A stretch of 64,000 nt of DNA from Neospora caninum Liverpool (taxonomy: Eukaryota; Apicomplexa; Conoidasida; Eucoccidiorida; Sarcocystidae): positions 4,954,514-5,018,513 of the forward strand of contig NC_018396.1 in the NCBI RefSeq assembly GCF_000208865.1. Direction: 5' to 3'. Position numbers and translations under genes: made by a program. Shown in pieces: positions 21,623-31,367 of the stretch (position 1 is the stretch's first letter; every line of letters begins with the position of its first letter). The notes under the pieces were generated by a model. It did not search any database. It saw nothing but the letters and a program-made list of their open reading frames with translations, and was not told the DNA's origin.

Positions 21623-23764
21623 ATGTCGCCGCCCTGCTGCTTTCCCCCGCCGCCAGGAGGCGCCGGGAGGTTCTCTCCTCGCGGAGAGAACTTGGCGGCG
21701 TCTGTTCTCCCGCGCGCGGCTCCTTCGTTTTCCAGACTCATCGTGGTGGCCTTGTTCCTCTCGCTCCTCGGCTCTCTCCCGCCTCTCCCTTTCTCCCCCT
21801 CTCCTGCTCCACGGGACTTCGCCCGTGTCTCCTCGTCGGACTCTTCGTCGGCCGTGCCTTTCCCTTCTTCGTCGGACCCCTTTGCGCTGCTCGGAGTGTC
21901 TGCCGCCGCGGAAGTCTGGAGCGGCCACCCGGGCGTTCCGCCCGGTCTCTCGGCCACGGGGATCGTCGTCACGGAGCAGTTTCGGACAGCGGCTGATGCC
22001 GCCCCGCCAGAAGACGTCGATTTGACGCTCTCCGCCACTGCCACTGAAGAGAGCTTCAGCGTGGACCCGACCACGGACGAGAGCTTACACGCTGCCGTGC
22101 AGCGAACGAAGCGGACCAGTCCGTGGAAAACGCCAGGGAAGAGCGTGCGGATGGCGAACACGCCGGCAGAGAAGGACTTGGAGGAGATCCTTCGGCTTAT
22201 TGACATGGTCAGCAGGCAACCCCCGCCGACCGCGCCTGGAGCTGAGCGCTCCTTCCGTGGCCGAGAAGGGACCAGTCGACCGCGCCTCTCGACGGGACAG
22301 CCGTGGGTCGGAGGAGCCTTCAGCAGAAACATGAAACTGGACACAGAATCAGGGGCCGAGGAGCATGCAGAAATCCTCAACGATCCAAAAACCGTGGAGC
22401 GAATTAGGAAGGCTGTCCGTGCCGCCTACAGGGCTGCCCTCGCCGAATTCGAGGCTCAGACACCCCCAGCAGAGAACCCAACGGCGGCAGTGGAACAAGA
22501 CGATCTCACAACCGTCCAGCGAGAACCCAGAGCCGGAAAGATCAAAGGCGTTCGAAAGCTACTCTCGACGAAGTGGAAGGTATGCGAGACCCCGACGCGG
22601 GCCACACAGGGCGGTCGCTCAGGCTGCAGCTCACCTTTATAGTACACGTCGTGGAGCCCCTGCACGCGCGACGCGTTTGTCTTTAGACACATGATCACTC
22701 CCGGCACCCGTTCTCGTCGGCCTAACCCCTCGTCGCTGTTCACATGTCTCCACTCCTCCGTGCACCTGTCGCGTCTTCGCTGGAGCCGTTCTCCGTCCTC
22801 GCTTCCGACGCCTGTCCCTCTCGGCGCCGTGTGGCCCTTTCGGGCTCTCCCCGCTGGACTGTGAAAGAGCTGACTGTGAAACAACTGGATGCCTGTGGCG
22901 CGAGTGTGTGAGTCGAGTCTCTCTGTCCTCCGCGAGTTCCGACTGGTTTCCGGTCTTCCCGCAGCTTCTCTCCGGCGTGTCTCTCCGAGTTCCTGACTCT
23001 CTCCTGTTTTTTTGATGCGCCTCGCCCTCGCTCTGTTTCTCCAGGTTGTCGTCCTGCTGGTGCTGGCGCTGGACCTCCTCCGCATGTGGTTCCTCTCCCG
23101 GCTGTACCAGACTTTTGAGGGCCCCGCACTCCACGACACCCTCAGTGACGTCTTCCCTCCGGGCATGCGCTTCACGGTAAGGCGGCTCGGGGCGAAGCAG
23201 CAGAGACAGCACGAGGCCCTCTGCGGACAGGCCGCAGTGTGTGGTCTGAGAGAAGGCGTCCGTCTCTCTTGTGTGGGACGCGGGGCGAGAGAAGAGGCGC
23301 GCCTCGTGCGTGTGGAGACGCAAGGTGGAGACTGCGGTGTGTGGACCGGGGCTGTCTCCGTGTTTTTGCAGGCGCAGTGCGTGGTCAACACGCTGGCGAT
23401 GTTGACCATCGTGGCGATCGTGGCCGATGCGCAGCACCTGTTGAACACGGTAAAGATGCTGTGGCAGGACGAGATCGACTCCGACCATCCTTTGGCAATG
23501 GCGCTGCGACCGCCAAGGCAGGCCGCGGGGAAACGGGGCTCCCAGAGAGTCGCGAGCGTCGCCGAGGCCAGCGCGGGAAAAGCTGGCGTAGAGGACCCCG
23601 AGCTGGGGATCACCGAAGAGGAAATAACGCAAGTTCTGGCGAAGACTCTGCTTCTCCTCAGACAGGTTGCCGACGTCCAAGCCTCCCCTCGTACACACAC
23701 GGAGAGAGTATCGAGACGAGCACAGCCCGGCAACTGGGAGAGCCCTGAAACAGATGCTCTGTGA
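21623..23764 (+). CDS. Membrane protein B: hydrophobic N-terminus, polar domain, two C-terminal membrane segments
   Basis: Not recognised by family. Exons 21623-22579, 23045-23176 and 23372-23764 join in phase 0 (total 494 codons with stop). Residues about 30-50 (SRLIVVALFLSLLGSLPPLP) form a signal peptide or anchor. A polar Pro/Ser/Thr/Glu region follows, with a helical patch DLEEILRLIDMVSRQ. Exon 2 opens directly with a membrane segment, VVVLLVLALDLLRMWFLSRL. Exon 3 carries a second, AQCVVNTLAMLTIVAIVADA, then a charged tail containing ITEEEITQVLAKTLLLLRQV. The splice sites (GTATGC, CTCCAG, GTAAGG, TTGCAG) are good. The 195-nt second intron is in frame and stop-free. The layout resembles membrane gene A on the other side of the shared upstream region. 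Confidence 0.75.
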
Positions 23765-25603
23765 GACAGTGGAGGGGGAAAGCGCGGTGAGGCGGTAACA
23801 CCCCGCAGGATCCGAGGCGCTCTCGCCACCGACGCCGAACCGGCAAGCGCGCGCCGCCCCGCGAACAAACAGGGCCAAGGAAAGACCCAAGTGGCTGTGC
23901 ACCGGTGCTCTGAAAGAGCGAGGTCAGCGAGTCGCCTCTTTGTGGAGTGTCGAAGTTCCCCAGGCGTACGGAGAGACATCCGTTTCCGACAGGCTTCTTC
24001 TTAGTGTGTTTCAAATACTCGGCAGATCTCGCACGTACGGAGAGACATTGGCACCTGGGCGCAAAAGTGTGTGGATCGTAAGGGGAATCGGCTCCTCTCT
24101 GAGAGGCGGACGCTAGCCGGGAAACGTCTCAGGAGACGCAGCCGAGGCGGTCGGCGCTCGTAGAGTTGTTCGTGTTGTTCTCGTGGCGATATACACTGCA
24201 CAGCGCGGGCCTATCGCGCATGCAGAGACCCAGTGGCAGAAGGCGGACCTTCAAGCGAAACGACCGGGCCCGAGACTCGGGGCACCGGGTAGTTTCAGGT
24301 GGAACAAACGCGAGACGCTGTCGCGAGGCGGGAGAAGGATCGTCAACGGTCACTCGACATAGGAAACGCTGTGTGAGGAAAGTTCCGTGTTGGGGGATCT
24401 TCGAGACAGAAAGCTGGACTCGCAGAGAAAGGAATCTCTCGTGGAGATGCATGCAGAGAAAGACGTCGAGATTCCCGGCGGTCCTTGGGGGTGCCAGACA
24501 AAGAGAGACTTGCGAAAGGTAACGCAGAGGGAAAGAGCTCTCCACGGAGTGCGGGAGCAACGTGTTGACGTAGACTTGCGGGGTGGGCGCGGCAGCGCGG
24601 AACCGTCGCACTTTTTAGATAGATCCACGGAGCATTCTACAGTGTCATTTCGTGTGGCTCGAAAGACGTATATGGGGTCTCTTTGTGTCACCGTCGAAGT
24701 TGACAAAGACAAGCATGTGATGCGCTCCGTTTTCGGATGCGTGGAGCATCGTTCCGATTATTCGATAGTGCATGCCCTCATTCTCGGAGGGTGGAGAGTA
24801 GGAACTGCTGTAACTCACTGTCTGCTCTTTGCGCGCATGCACAGCCGAAGAGGGTGTGCATGTGCACGTGAAGAGGGACACGTGTAGAAATAGTATTTGC
24901 AAGTCTCGGGCAAGGCGCTTCTCCAGACGGGTTCCATAAGAGTGGGTGCACTCGCGGTCCCTGAGTGCGTACGAGGAACAGGAAACTGCGCTGGAAGAGG
25001 AAGTCTGTAAACCGGACTGCTGCCGAGTTCTGACGGACTGTACAGACATGTCAGTGCAGGGTGCATGAGCCACTCAGAAGCACAAACGCAGCGGACAAAA
25101 CTCTCCGCTGACGTGTTCCCGTTCAAACCAAACTACTAACGGAAATCAGACGTGCACGTATGCATATATATATATATATATATATATACATGCTCGCAGA
25201 ATCGCAGAGCTCATAGGAGTCTACCCACGCATCGACGTGGCTGTCTATTTGCAAAAAAACACAGTCCGCCGTACGGACGCTTGGGTCCATGCACGCGTAG
25301 CGAGTACTCGCACAATCTTCGTCAGGTCCCGCACCGCAAGGTGGTTTTCGGGGGCGTGTCCGTAGGCCGCCATAAATGATCCATATAATAAATAAATATA
25401 TATATATATACATATATATATCAAGTGTGTGTGCTCCTGAAAACACATGAGATTCCAGTGATGTCTGTCGAGACTTCAACAAAAAAAGACAACGTTACAT
25501 TGGGAAAAACGCCGAGCAGGCGGAGAAAGAGCACCGCTGTGTGAAAAAGAGAGAGTGGACACGGAGTCCATGACCCTCTCGTCCTTCGTCTTCCTCAGGA
25601 CAG
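23765..25603. other. Intergenic region between convergent gene B and TMEM65-GAF gene
   Basis: Tail-to-tail spacer. It carries TA microsatellites at 25162-25190 and 25395-25421 and a TGCATGC element near 24447. No coding exon is supported. Confidence 0.55.
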
Positions 25604-28600
25604 CTACATGTCGTTTTGGGGTTCGAGCCAACTTTCGTCGTCAACCTCGCGGTCGCTCACGGGCGTCGCCTTCTCTCGGCTAGCCGCCTGCTTCCGACAC
25701 AATCTGAGAAAACAGAAACGAGGCCAGCGCTGTGGACGTGGGCAGAAGAAAGGGAAGCCAACGAACTTCGAGCGGCAAACGAAGTCAGCCCTTCGGGGAG
25801 GGAACCGTTTCCTCTTTTTTGAAGCGAGAGGAAAGACCCCAAAAAAGCAGCCACAAACCCAACTTTCCGCGTCAGTCCCCAGACACGCCCCCGCTATTCC
25901 GGTGTCGAAACCTGCGAAGACCCGTATCCTCTTGCCAGAGCGAACCACGTCTTCAGAGCTTCGAAATTGGAACCCAGGCAATGCAGGAAAAGAATCGGCA
26001 CACGCCACGTCGCTTACTCGAGGATCTTGGTGAGATGTTGGTGACCTTCGACTTCAACTGCAATATGGGGACATATGGAGATGAGGAAGTCTCGGTCCTG
26101 TCGGCTGAAGCGAGACCGCCGGATGGGGTTAATCACCTCTATGACGCCGATGATGTTCCCCTGTAACGCGGAAAAAGCAACGAAGAAATTAAGGAACGCG
26201 CTCTCCGACTCTCCACATGGCTCCACATGCATACGCTGATGCCAGTTGCTCTTTCGACGCCCGAGCGCGGCAGCGAACGCCTTCCAGAAAAAAGATTGCA
26301 GTGTGAACGAATCGCCTAGAGTGTTTCTTTTTGCGTTCGAGAGCCGGGAGAAACACGTGAAATGAAGCGAGAAGAAAACACGTTATTGTGTCTCCCAAAA
26401 CGCAGAGGCGACAGGGAACGAAGAGCGCTCTGGCCTCTGTTCTCAGCTCTCTCTGCACATGGACCGTTTCCATGGTAAAGAGCTGGGCCTTTCCCCGGTC
26501 TCAGCATCAGACTTTTTGTGCCTCGCGGTCTCCCTCGTTGTCTCTCGGGGACTGACGAGGCGAACTGAAACTCCCTCTCTCTGCCGGTCACTGTCTCCCA
26601 TCGGAGGAAACAGCAGCAAACGACTGGTGTCTTCTCTGGGGGTCTGTCGTAAAGAGCCCAAGAGTCGAGTTCCGACCCTTCACTTACCTCAAACCCAAAC
26701 ACAGGGGCCGCCAAGACGTGCCTCACTTCCGACGCGCCGGAGGGTGTATGTACACCCGGAAAGGGAAGTGAAGAAGCTTCACCGTTCTTGTGTGCTTCGT
26801 TATCAGTCTTAGCCTTCGGCGCCTTCTGTCCATCTGCTTTGCCCTCGTGTGCGGATTCTGTCCCTCCCGCGTCTGTCCTCTGTCCAATCGAAGGGCGGGG
26901 TTCTGTCTCCTCTTTCTCTCGCTTTTCCGTGTCTCCCGTAGCCGTGTCTACTCGCCCTCGGACGCGGCTCCAAAACGCAGAGAAAGCTGAAAGAAGTGGA
27001 GAGATCAAATACGCCCGTTCCGCATCTTCCTCCACCCCGGATGTCTTCTCCTCTCTCGTCTCAGGTGGGGATACAGCACACGGAAGTGAAGAAACAGAAG
27101 CACGAACGGAAGAAGAGGAAGACGATGGAGAGGAAGACGGAGAAGAAGGAGACGAAGAAGAGGAGGACGAAGGAGACGAAGAAGAGGAAGACGAAGAAGA
27201 GGAAGATGAAGAAGAGGAGGACGGAGAAGAAGAAGACGAAGAAGAGGAAGACGGAGAAGAAGGAGACGAAGAAGGAGATGAAGAAGAACTACGATCGCTG
27301 TAATTATCGTTGATGATTGCACAGAGAGGGGAAGCGATGAGGAGAGACGACAGAGAAGAGAGAGAAACTGATTTCTCTCGCTCTGATAAAGGTCCCCCGT
27401 TTGTTTCCTGGGTGTCCTTCACATGCCTCCCTTCCCAACTGATGAGTTTGCCGGTCTCGAACACAACGCCGGGAGTGCCTACGTGAGACTGAAAACATAT
27501 ACAGACCCTCTTACATAAAACGTATGTGCACATTTGCATAGATATATGCATATATATGCATGTAAATGTATATGCATATATATATATATATATATATATA
27601 TGATAGTGAACCTTGATCGTGGCTCGACGGATATACAACCGCTTCCAGGCTTGAATATGTTTACCTAGGGGACTAGGCGCAAAATATTTTGTATATGTAC
27701 TCGCTTGTTTAGGGGAGCTTGCGCATAGACCAGCTACCACAGGTTTCGATGGAATTCCAGAGAGTCGTCTGCGTGAGTGGCATGGAAAGCCTACACCTGA
27801 ACACCTACACCCACTTTTTTGCATTCGGATGTAATATGTATGGCCTACGGGTACACAGACGCGCTGGCCATCTACAAGCGTATAGAGCGTATTGTCGGTG
27901 GAGTCCAAGAGGTAGAGGACGACGCGCTCAGCCTGGAGGTAGTTCTGGAGTGCTGCAGCGACTTCTGAGTGTAGCACGCGCGCATGTTCTCTCTGTTGCT
28001 TTCTTCTCTCGCCTTCCTTGGTGTCGAGGAAAAGGAGAGGTGTCATGCCTGCGTTGCGAGCGCCGGACAGCGAAAAAAGAGAAAAAAAGTGCACAGACGA
28101 GAAAGGCAGAAACGAGGCGAGAGGGCGGAGAACAGGGAGAGGGGAGAACACAGAGACGGAGAACAAGAACGGAGGAGGTAGAAGAAGAACGCAGAGAAGA
28201 ATACGAAAGAAGAAGGAAGAAGAAGAAAACAGAGAGGTAGAAGAACAGAATCAGAAAAGCGGCGGTGCTGCGCTTCTGTGCGCCAGCGTGTCTATTCGGG
28301 AGTCGCTTTGCTGTGCTTTCCCACGCGATAGAGGAAGAGTGAAACCGGATGAGATAAAGAGAGAAAGAAATGGAAAGGGAATGAAATAAAGGGAAAGAAA
28401 AAGAGATTGAGAAAGACAGAGATCGAGACGAAGAGGAGAGACATACCGAGGAGACACCCGATCGAAATCCCGATACCAGTCCCAATGTAGTAGTGCTGGC
28501 GGCATATGGGGCTCTCGCGCTGTTCCGGTGTTAAGCTGAGACGAGAGAAGAGACGGAAACAACGAGAACACAAGACAAGAAACCACAGCGTTCCCCTTCC

Positions 28601-30991
28601 CCTCTGAGGAAAGGCCGGAGAATACAGAGGGAAGAAAACGGGACACGAAAGAACGAAGAGGTCTGTGCATCTTGTTCTCCCACACAGGCCAGAACCGTCT
28701 ACAACACCCGACCAGTCTCGTGATCTGGGCTCTCCTCAACAAGCAGGCTGAAGACCAATGGAACTTTTTCTCGCGCGTAAAAAAGCATGGAACATGTGGG
28801 AGTTCTCTTTTTTTGTCGCTCTTCTTCCTTGACTTTCCCTTCGCAGCCCCTGTCGCTTCGTCCGCATCGCATTGGTTTTTCCTTCACTTCTCTTTTGTCT
28901 GCTTCGCCTACCCCGGTTTCGGGATAGGGAGAAGCCGAGAGCTGAGAGCCTCGATCCGAGAACCCAGCCACAGACCCATCAAGTCGGAGATCCAGTTGCC
29001 CAGAGCGGCCGCCGCCATGGTGGTGAAGCCGAGAGTCACGCATAAAGTTGTGTCGAACTGAGGAGCCGGGGAGAGAAAGATATGAAGGCAAGGAAGAACA
29101 AAGAGAAGAAGGAACGAATGGAAGAGAAGACGAGAACGAAGAGAGAGGCTCTCGCGAGGGCCGAAGATTTCGAAAGGCGGGCAGTGCAAAAACGCGACCG
29201 GAAAATGGAAAGGGGAAAAGGAGGGATATGAAGTTCCCCTTGACGGGAGAGCGTACGTGTTGCGCAGCGAACGTCCACACCTCTGGGAGGTGAATTTGCA
29301 GTGTCTCTTCGCCGAGAGAGAAGCTCGTCTGCTCCCTGGCTAGATGCCACGACGAGGGCACACGCGCAGAACGCCGAGACGCGATAGAAAGAGCGCGCAC
29401 ACACAGCGACGTAGAGTTGCAAAAACAAGTCAGTGCTTTCCGCGCATGCGCACCCCTTTGCACTCTGCTCACCAAGTCGCCTGCCACAATCATGACGCAG
29501 TTGTCCACGAGGCCGAAACCGACAAACGGAAGACTCGACGAGAGGGAAAGCAGCCACAGATCTCGGCGCGATGGCGGAGGCACTTCTGATCGACTTCCGA
29601 GCGCACCTGAAAGCAGTGGTGCTCGGACAGCCCGCGCAGGAACGTCTCCACGATACCTTGGACACAAAACCGCCAATCCTTTTGCCTACACACACCGGTA
29701 CATGTGTATTTGTGTACGTCTTCCACAGAGGAGTATGTGCATATACTCATATGCATATTATATATATATATATATATATTTGCATGCCTGTGAGTATGTG
29801 CGTAAGTCGAAAGACGTATCTATTTTTCTTTCTGCACCACGACGCGCAAACCCGTTGCCTCTGCTTCCTCGGGATTGCCCCAACGAGAGCGTCTCGGGCG
29901 GTCTTCTCTGGCATGATCAACTCATGGTCTCTCTGTATCTCCACCTAGACCTCGCGCCTCGTGTCTCTGCTTGTCCTCTTTCCTCTGCTTGCCTTTCCTT
30001 GTTTTCGTTCCCCCTCGCCCGCGCAAGTGCGTGTTTTCACCTGCTCTCGCGAGGGCGTCCTCTGTCGCCTTGGCCTCGGCCTCGGCGTCAGCCACTTGCT
30101 GCAGGAGCGCGCGCCGCAACTCCTCCGCGTCTCCCGCCCTGCCCTCGTTGACCATCTTTTGCCAATTCTCCCGAGCGGCGTGAATCGATCGCGCAGCCGC
30201 TGCAGCCTCGCCAGCGACGGCGAGGAGCGCTTCGGCGCGCGTGATGCTCTCTAAGGCTGCGGAGGCAGCCGCTGCAGCCGCCGCACAGCCTCGCGAGTCC
30301 AGGAGGAAACTCTCGGGAGTCGAGGAGGCGGGGAAACTTCCAGGGACAGAGGCGGACGAACTGGAAGAAGAACTGGAAGAAGAGGCAGAGGAGGAACTGG
30401 GAGAAGAACTGGAAGAAGAGGCAGAGGAGGAACTGGGAGAAGAACTGGAAGAAGAACTGGAAGAAGAGGCAGAGGAAAAACTGGGAGAAGAACTGGGAGA
30501 AGAACTGGAAGAAGAGGCAGAGGAGGAACTGGGAGAAGAACTGGAAGAAGAACTGGAAGAAGAGGCAGAGGAAAAACTGGGAGAAGAACTGGGAGAAGAA
30601 CTGGAAGAAGAGGCAGAGGAGGAACTGGGAGAAGAACTGGGAGAAGAACTGGGAGAAGAGGCAGAGGAGGAACTGGGAGAAGAACTGGAAGAAGAACTGG
30701 AAGAAGAACTGGAAGAAGAACTGGAAGAAGAACTGGAAGAAGAACTGGAAGAAGAACTGGAAGAAGAAGAGGGTGCAGGCCAGGGAGAGGGGGAACGGAA
30801 GGGAGGCGGAGGAGGCGGCAGGCGGCCTGGTGTGTGCCTCTGTGGAGCGGAAGAGGAAGAGAGTTGTGGGGAGGTTGGAGACCGAAAAGGGGTTTTCAAG
30901 CCGAGATGGTGGACTGGCAAACGAGGCAAACCACCCCTGGGCGAGAAGTGGAGATCTGAGTCGACATACGGGTGAACAGCCGCAAAGGCAG
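25604..30991 (-). CDS. TMEM65-GAF fusion protein (5' end incomplete at assembly gap)
   Basis: Minus-strand exons 29606-29473, 29057-28912, 28535-28447, 28048-27849, 27488-26688, 26160-26018 and 25703-25604 all join in matching phase and end at a stop. The first three and the start of the fourth spell the TMEM65 core: LPFVGFGLVDNCVMIVAGDL, then TTMAAAALGNWISDLMGL, IEALSSRLLPIPKPG|LTPEQR and IGCLLG|MTPLLF. Exon 28048-27849 runs without a break from MTPLLFLD into a GAF domain (NYLQAERVVLYLLDSTDN). That domain continues as GVVFETGKLISWEG, HVLAAPVFGFE and GNIIGVIEVINPI...DRDFLISICPHIAVEVE. A poly-Ser insert splits the GAF. An upstream Ala-rich helical exon (ending 30041), with a Ser tract, probably belongs to the gene, but its join is unsettled. 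TMEM65 is a mitochondrial inner-membrane protein linked to Ca2+ export; GAF domains bind small ligands. Confidence 0.88.
27106..27290 (-). repeat. Ser-codon repeat inside the GAF domain exon
   Basis: A GAAGAAGAG/GAC-type purine tract on +, read on the gene's minus strand as long runs of Ser with scattered Pro, between IINDNYSDRS and SVRASVSSLPC. It lies between two conserved parts of the GAF domain, so it must form a loop if the domain folds. Confidence 0.85.
27541..27602. repeat. TA/TATGCA microsatellite in TMEM65-GAF intron
   Basis: Alternating TATA and TATGCA units ending in about 16 TA pairs, within the intron between the exons ending at 27849 and starting at 27488. Confidence 0.9.
30361..30772 (-). 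repeat. 12/15-bp imperfect tandem repeat, Ser-rich on the coding strand
   Basis: Repeats of GAACTGGAAGAAGAACTGGA, GAGGCAGAGGAGGAACTGGG and similar units make higher-order blocks of about 120 bp. On the minus strand, the direction of the TMEM65-GAF gene, it reads as Ser with a few Ala and Pro and runs into an Ala-rich helical segment. The + reading (ELEEELEEEAEEELGEE) is also open but has no supporting gene around it. Confidence 0.85.
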
Positions 30992-30992
30992 A

Positions 30993-31092
30993 NNNNNNNN
31001 NNNNNNNNNNNNNNNNNNNNNNNNNNNNNNNNNNNNNNNNNNNNNNNNNNNNNNNNNNNNNNNNNNNNNNNNNNNNNNNNNNNNNNNNNNNN
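30993..31092. other. Assembly gap (100 N)
   Basis: One hundred N, the usual placeholder for a gap of unknown size. It interrupts the upstream part of the TMEM65-GAF gene. Confidence 0.99.
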
Positions 31093-31367
31093 CCGAGAGA
31101 CAACGAGGGAGACCGCGAGGCACAAAAAGTCTGATGCTGAGACCGGGGAAAGGCCCAGCTCTTTACCATGGAAACGGTCCATGTGCAGAGAGAGCTGAGA
31201 ACAGAGGCCAGAGCGCTCTTCGTTCCCTGTCGCCTCTGCGTTTTGGGAGACACAATAACGTGTTTTCTTCTCGCTTCATTTCACGTGTTTCTCCCGGCTC
31301 TCGAACGCAAAAAGAAACACTCTAGGCGATTCGTTCACACTGCAATCTTTTTTCTGGAAGGCGTTCG
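31093..31367. repeat. 275-bp inverted copy of positions 26274-26548
   Basis: Starting at the first base after the gap, 31093-31367 is the reverse complement of 26274-26548; I compared many stretches and found no mismatch until 31368/26273. The source segment lies in the intron between the two last GAF exons (26687-26161). Confidence 0.92.

Noticed and set aside
26788..27303. + strand acidic ORF
   Set aside because: Reverse reading of the GAF-domain exon; ends in the Ser-codon tract.
30241..30975. + strand ORF of ELEEELEEEAEEELGEE repeats
   Set aside because: Shadow of the Ser/Ala-rich minus-strand exon of the TMEM65-GAF gene.
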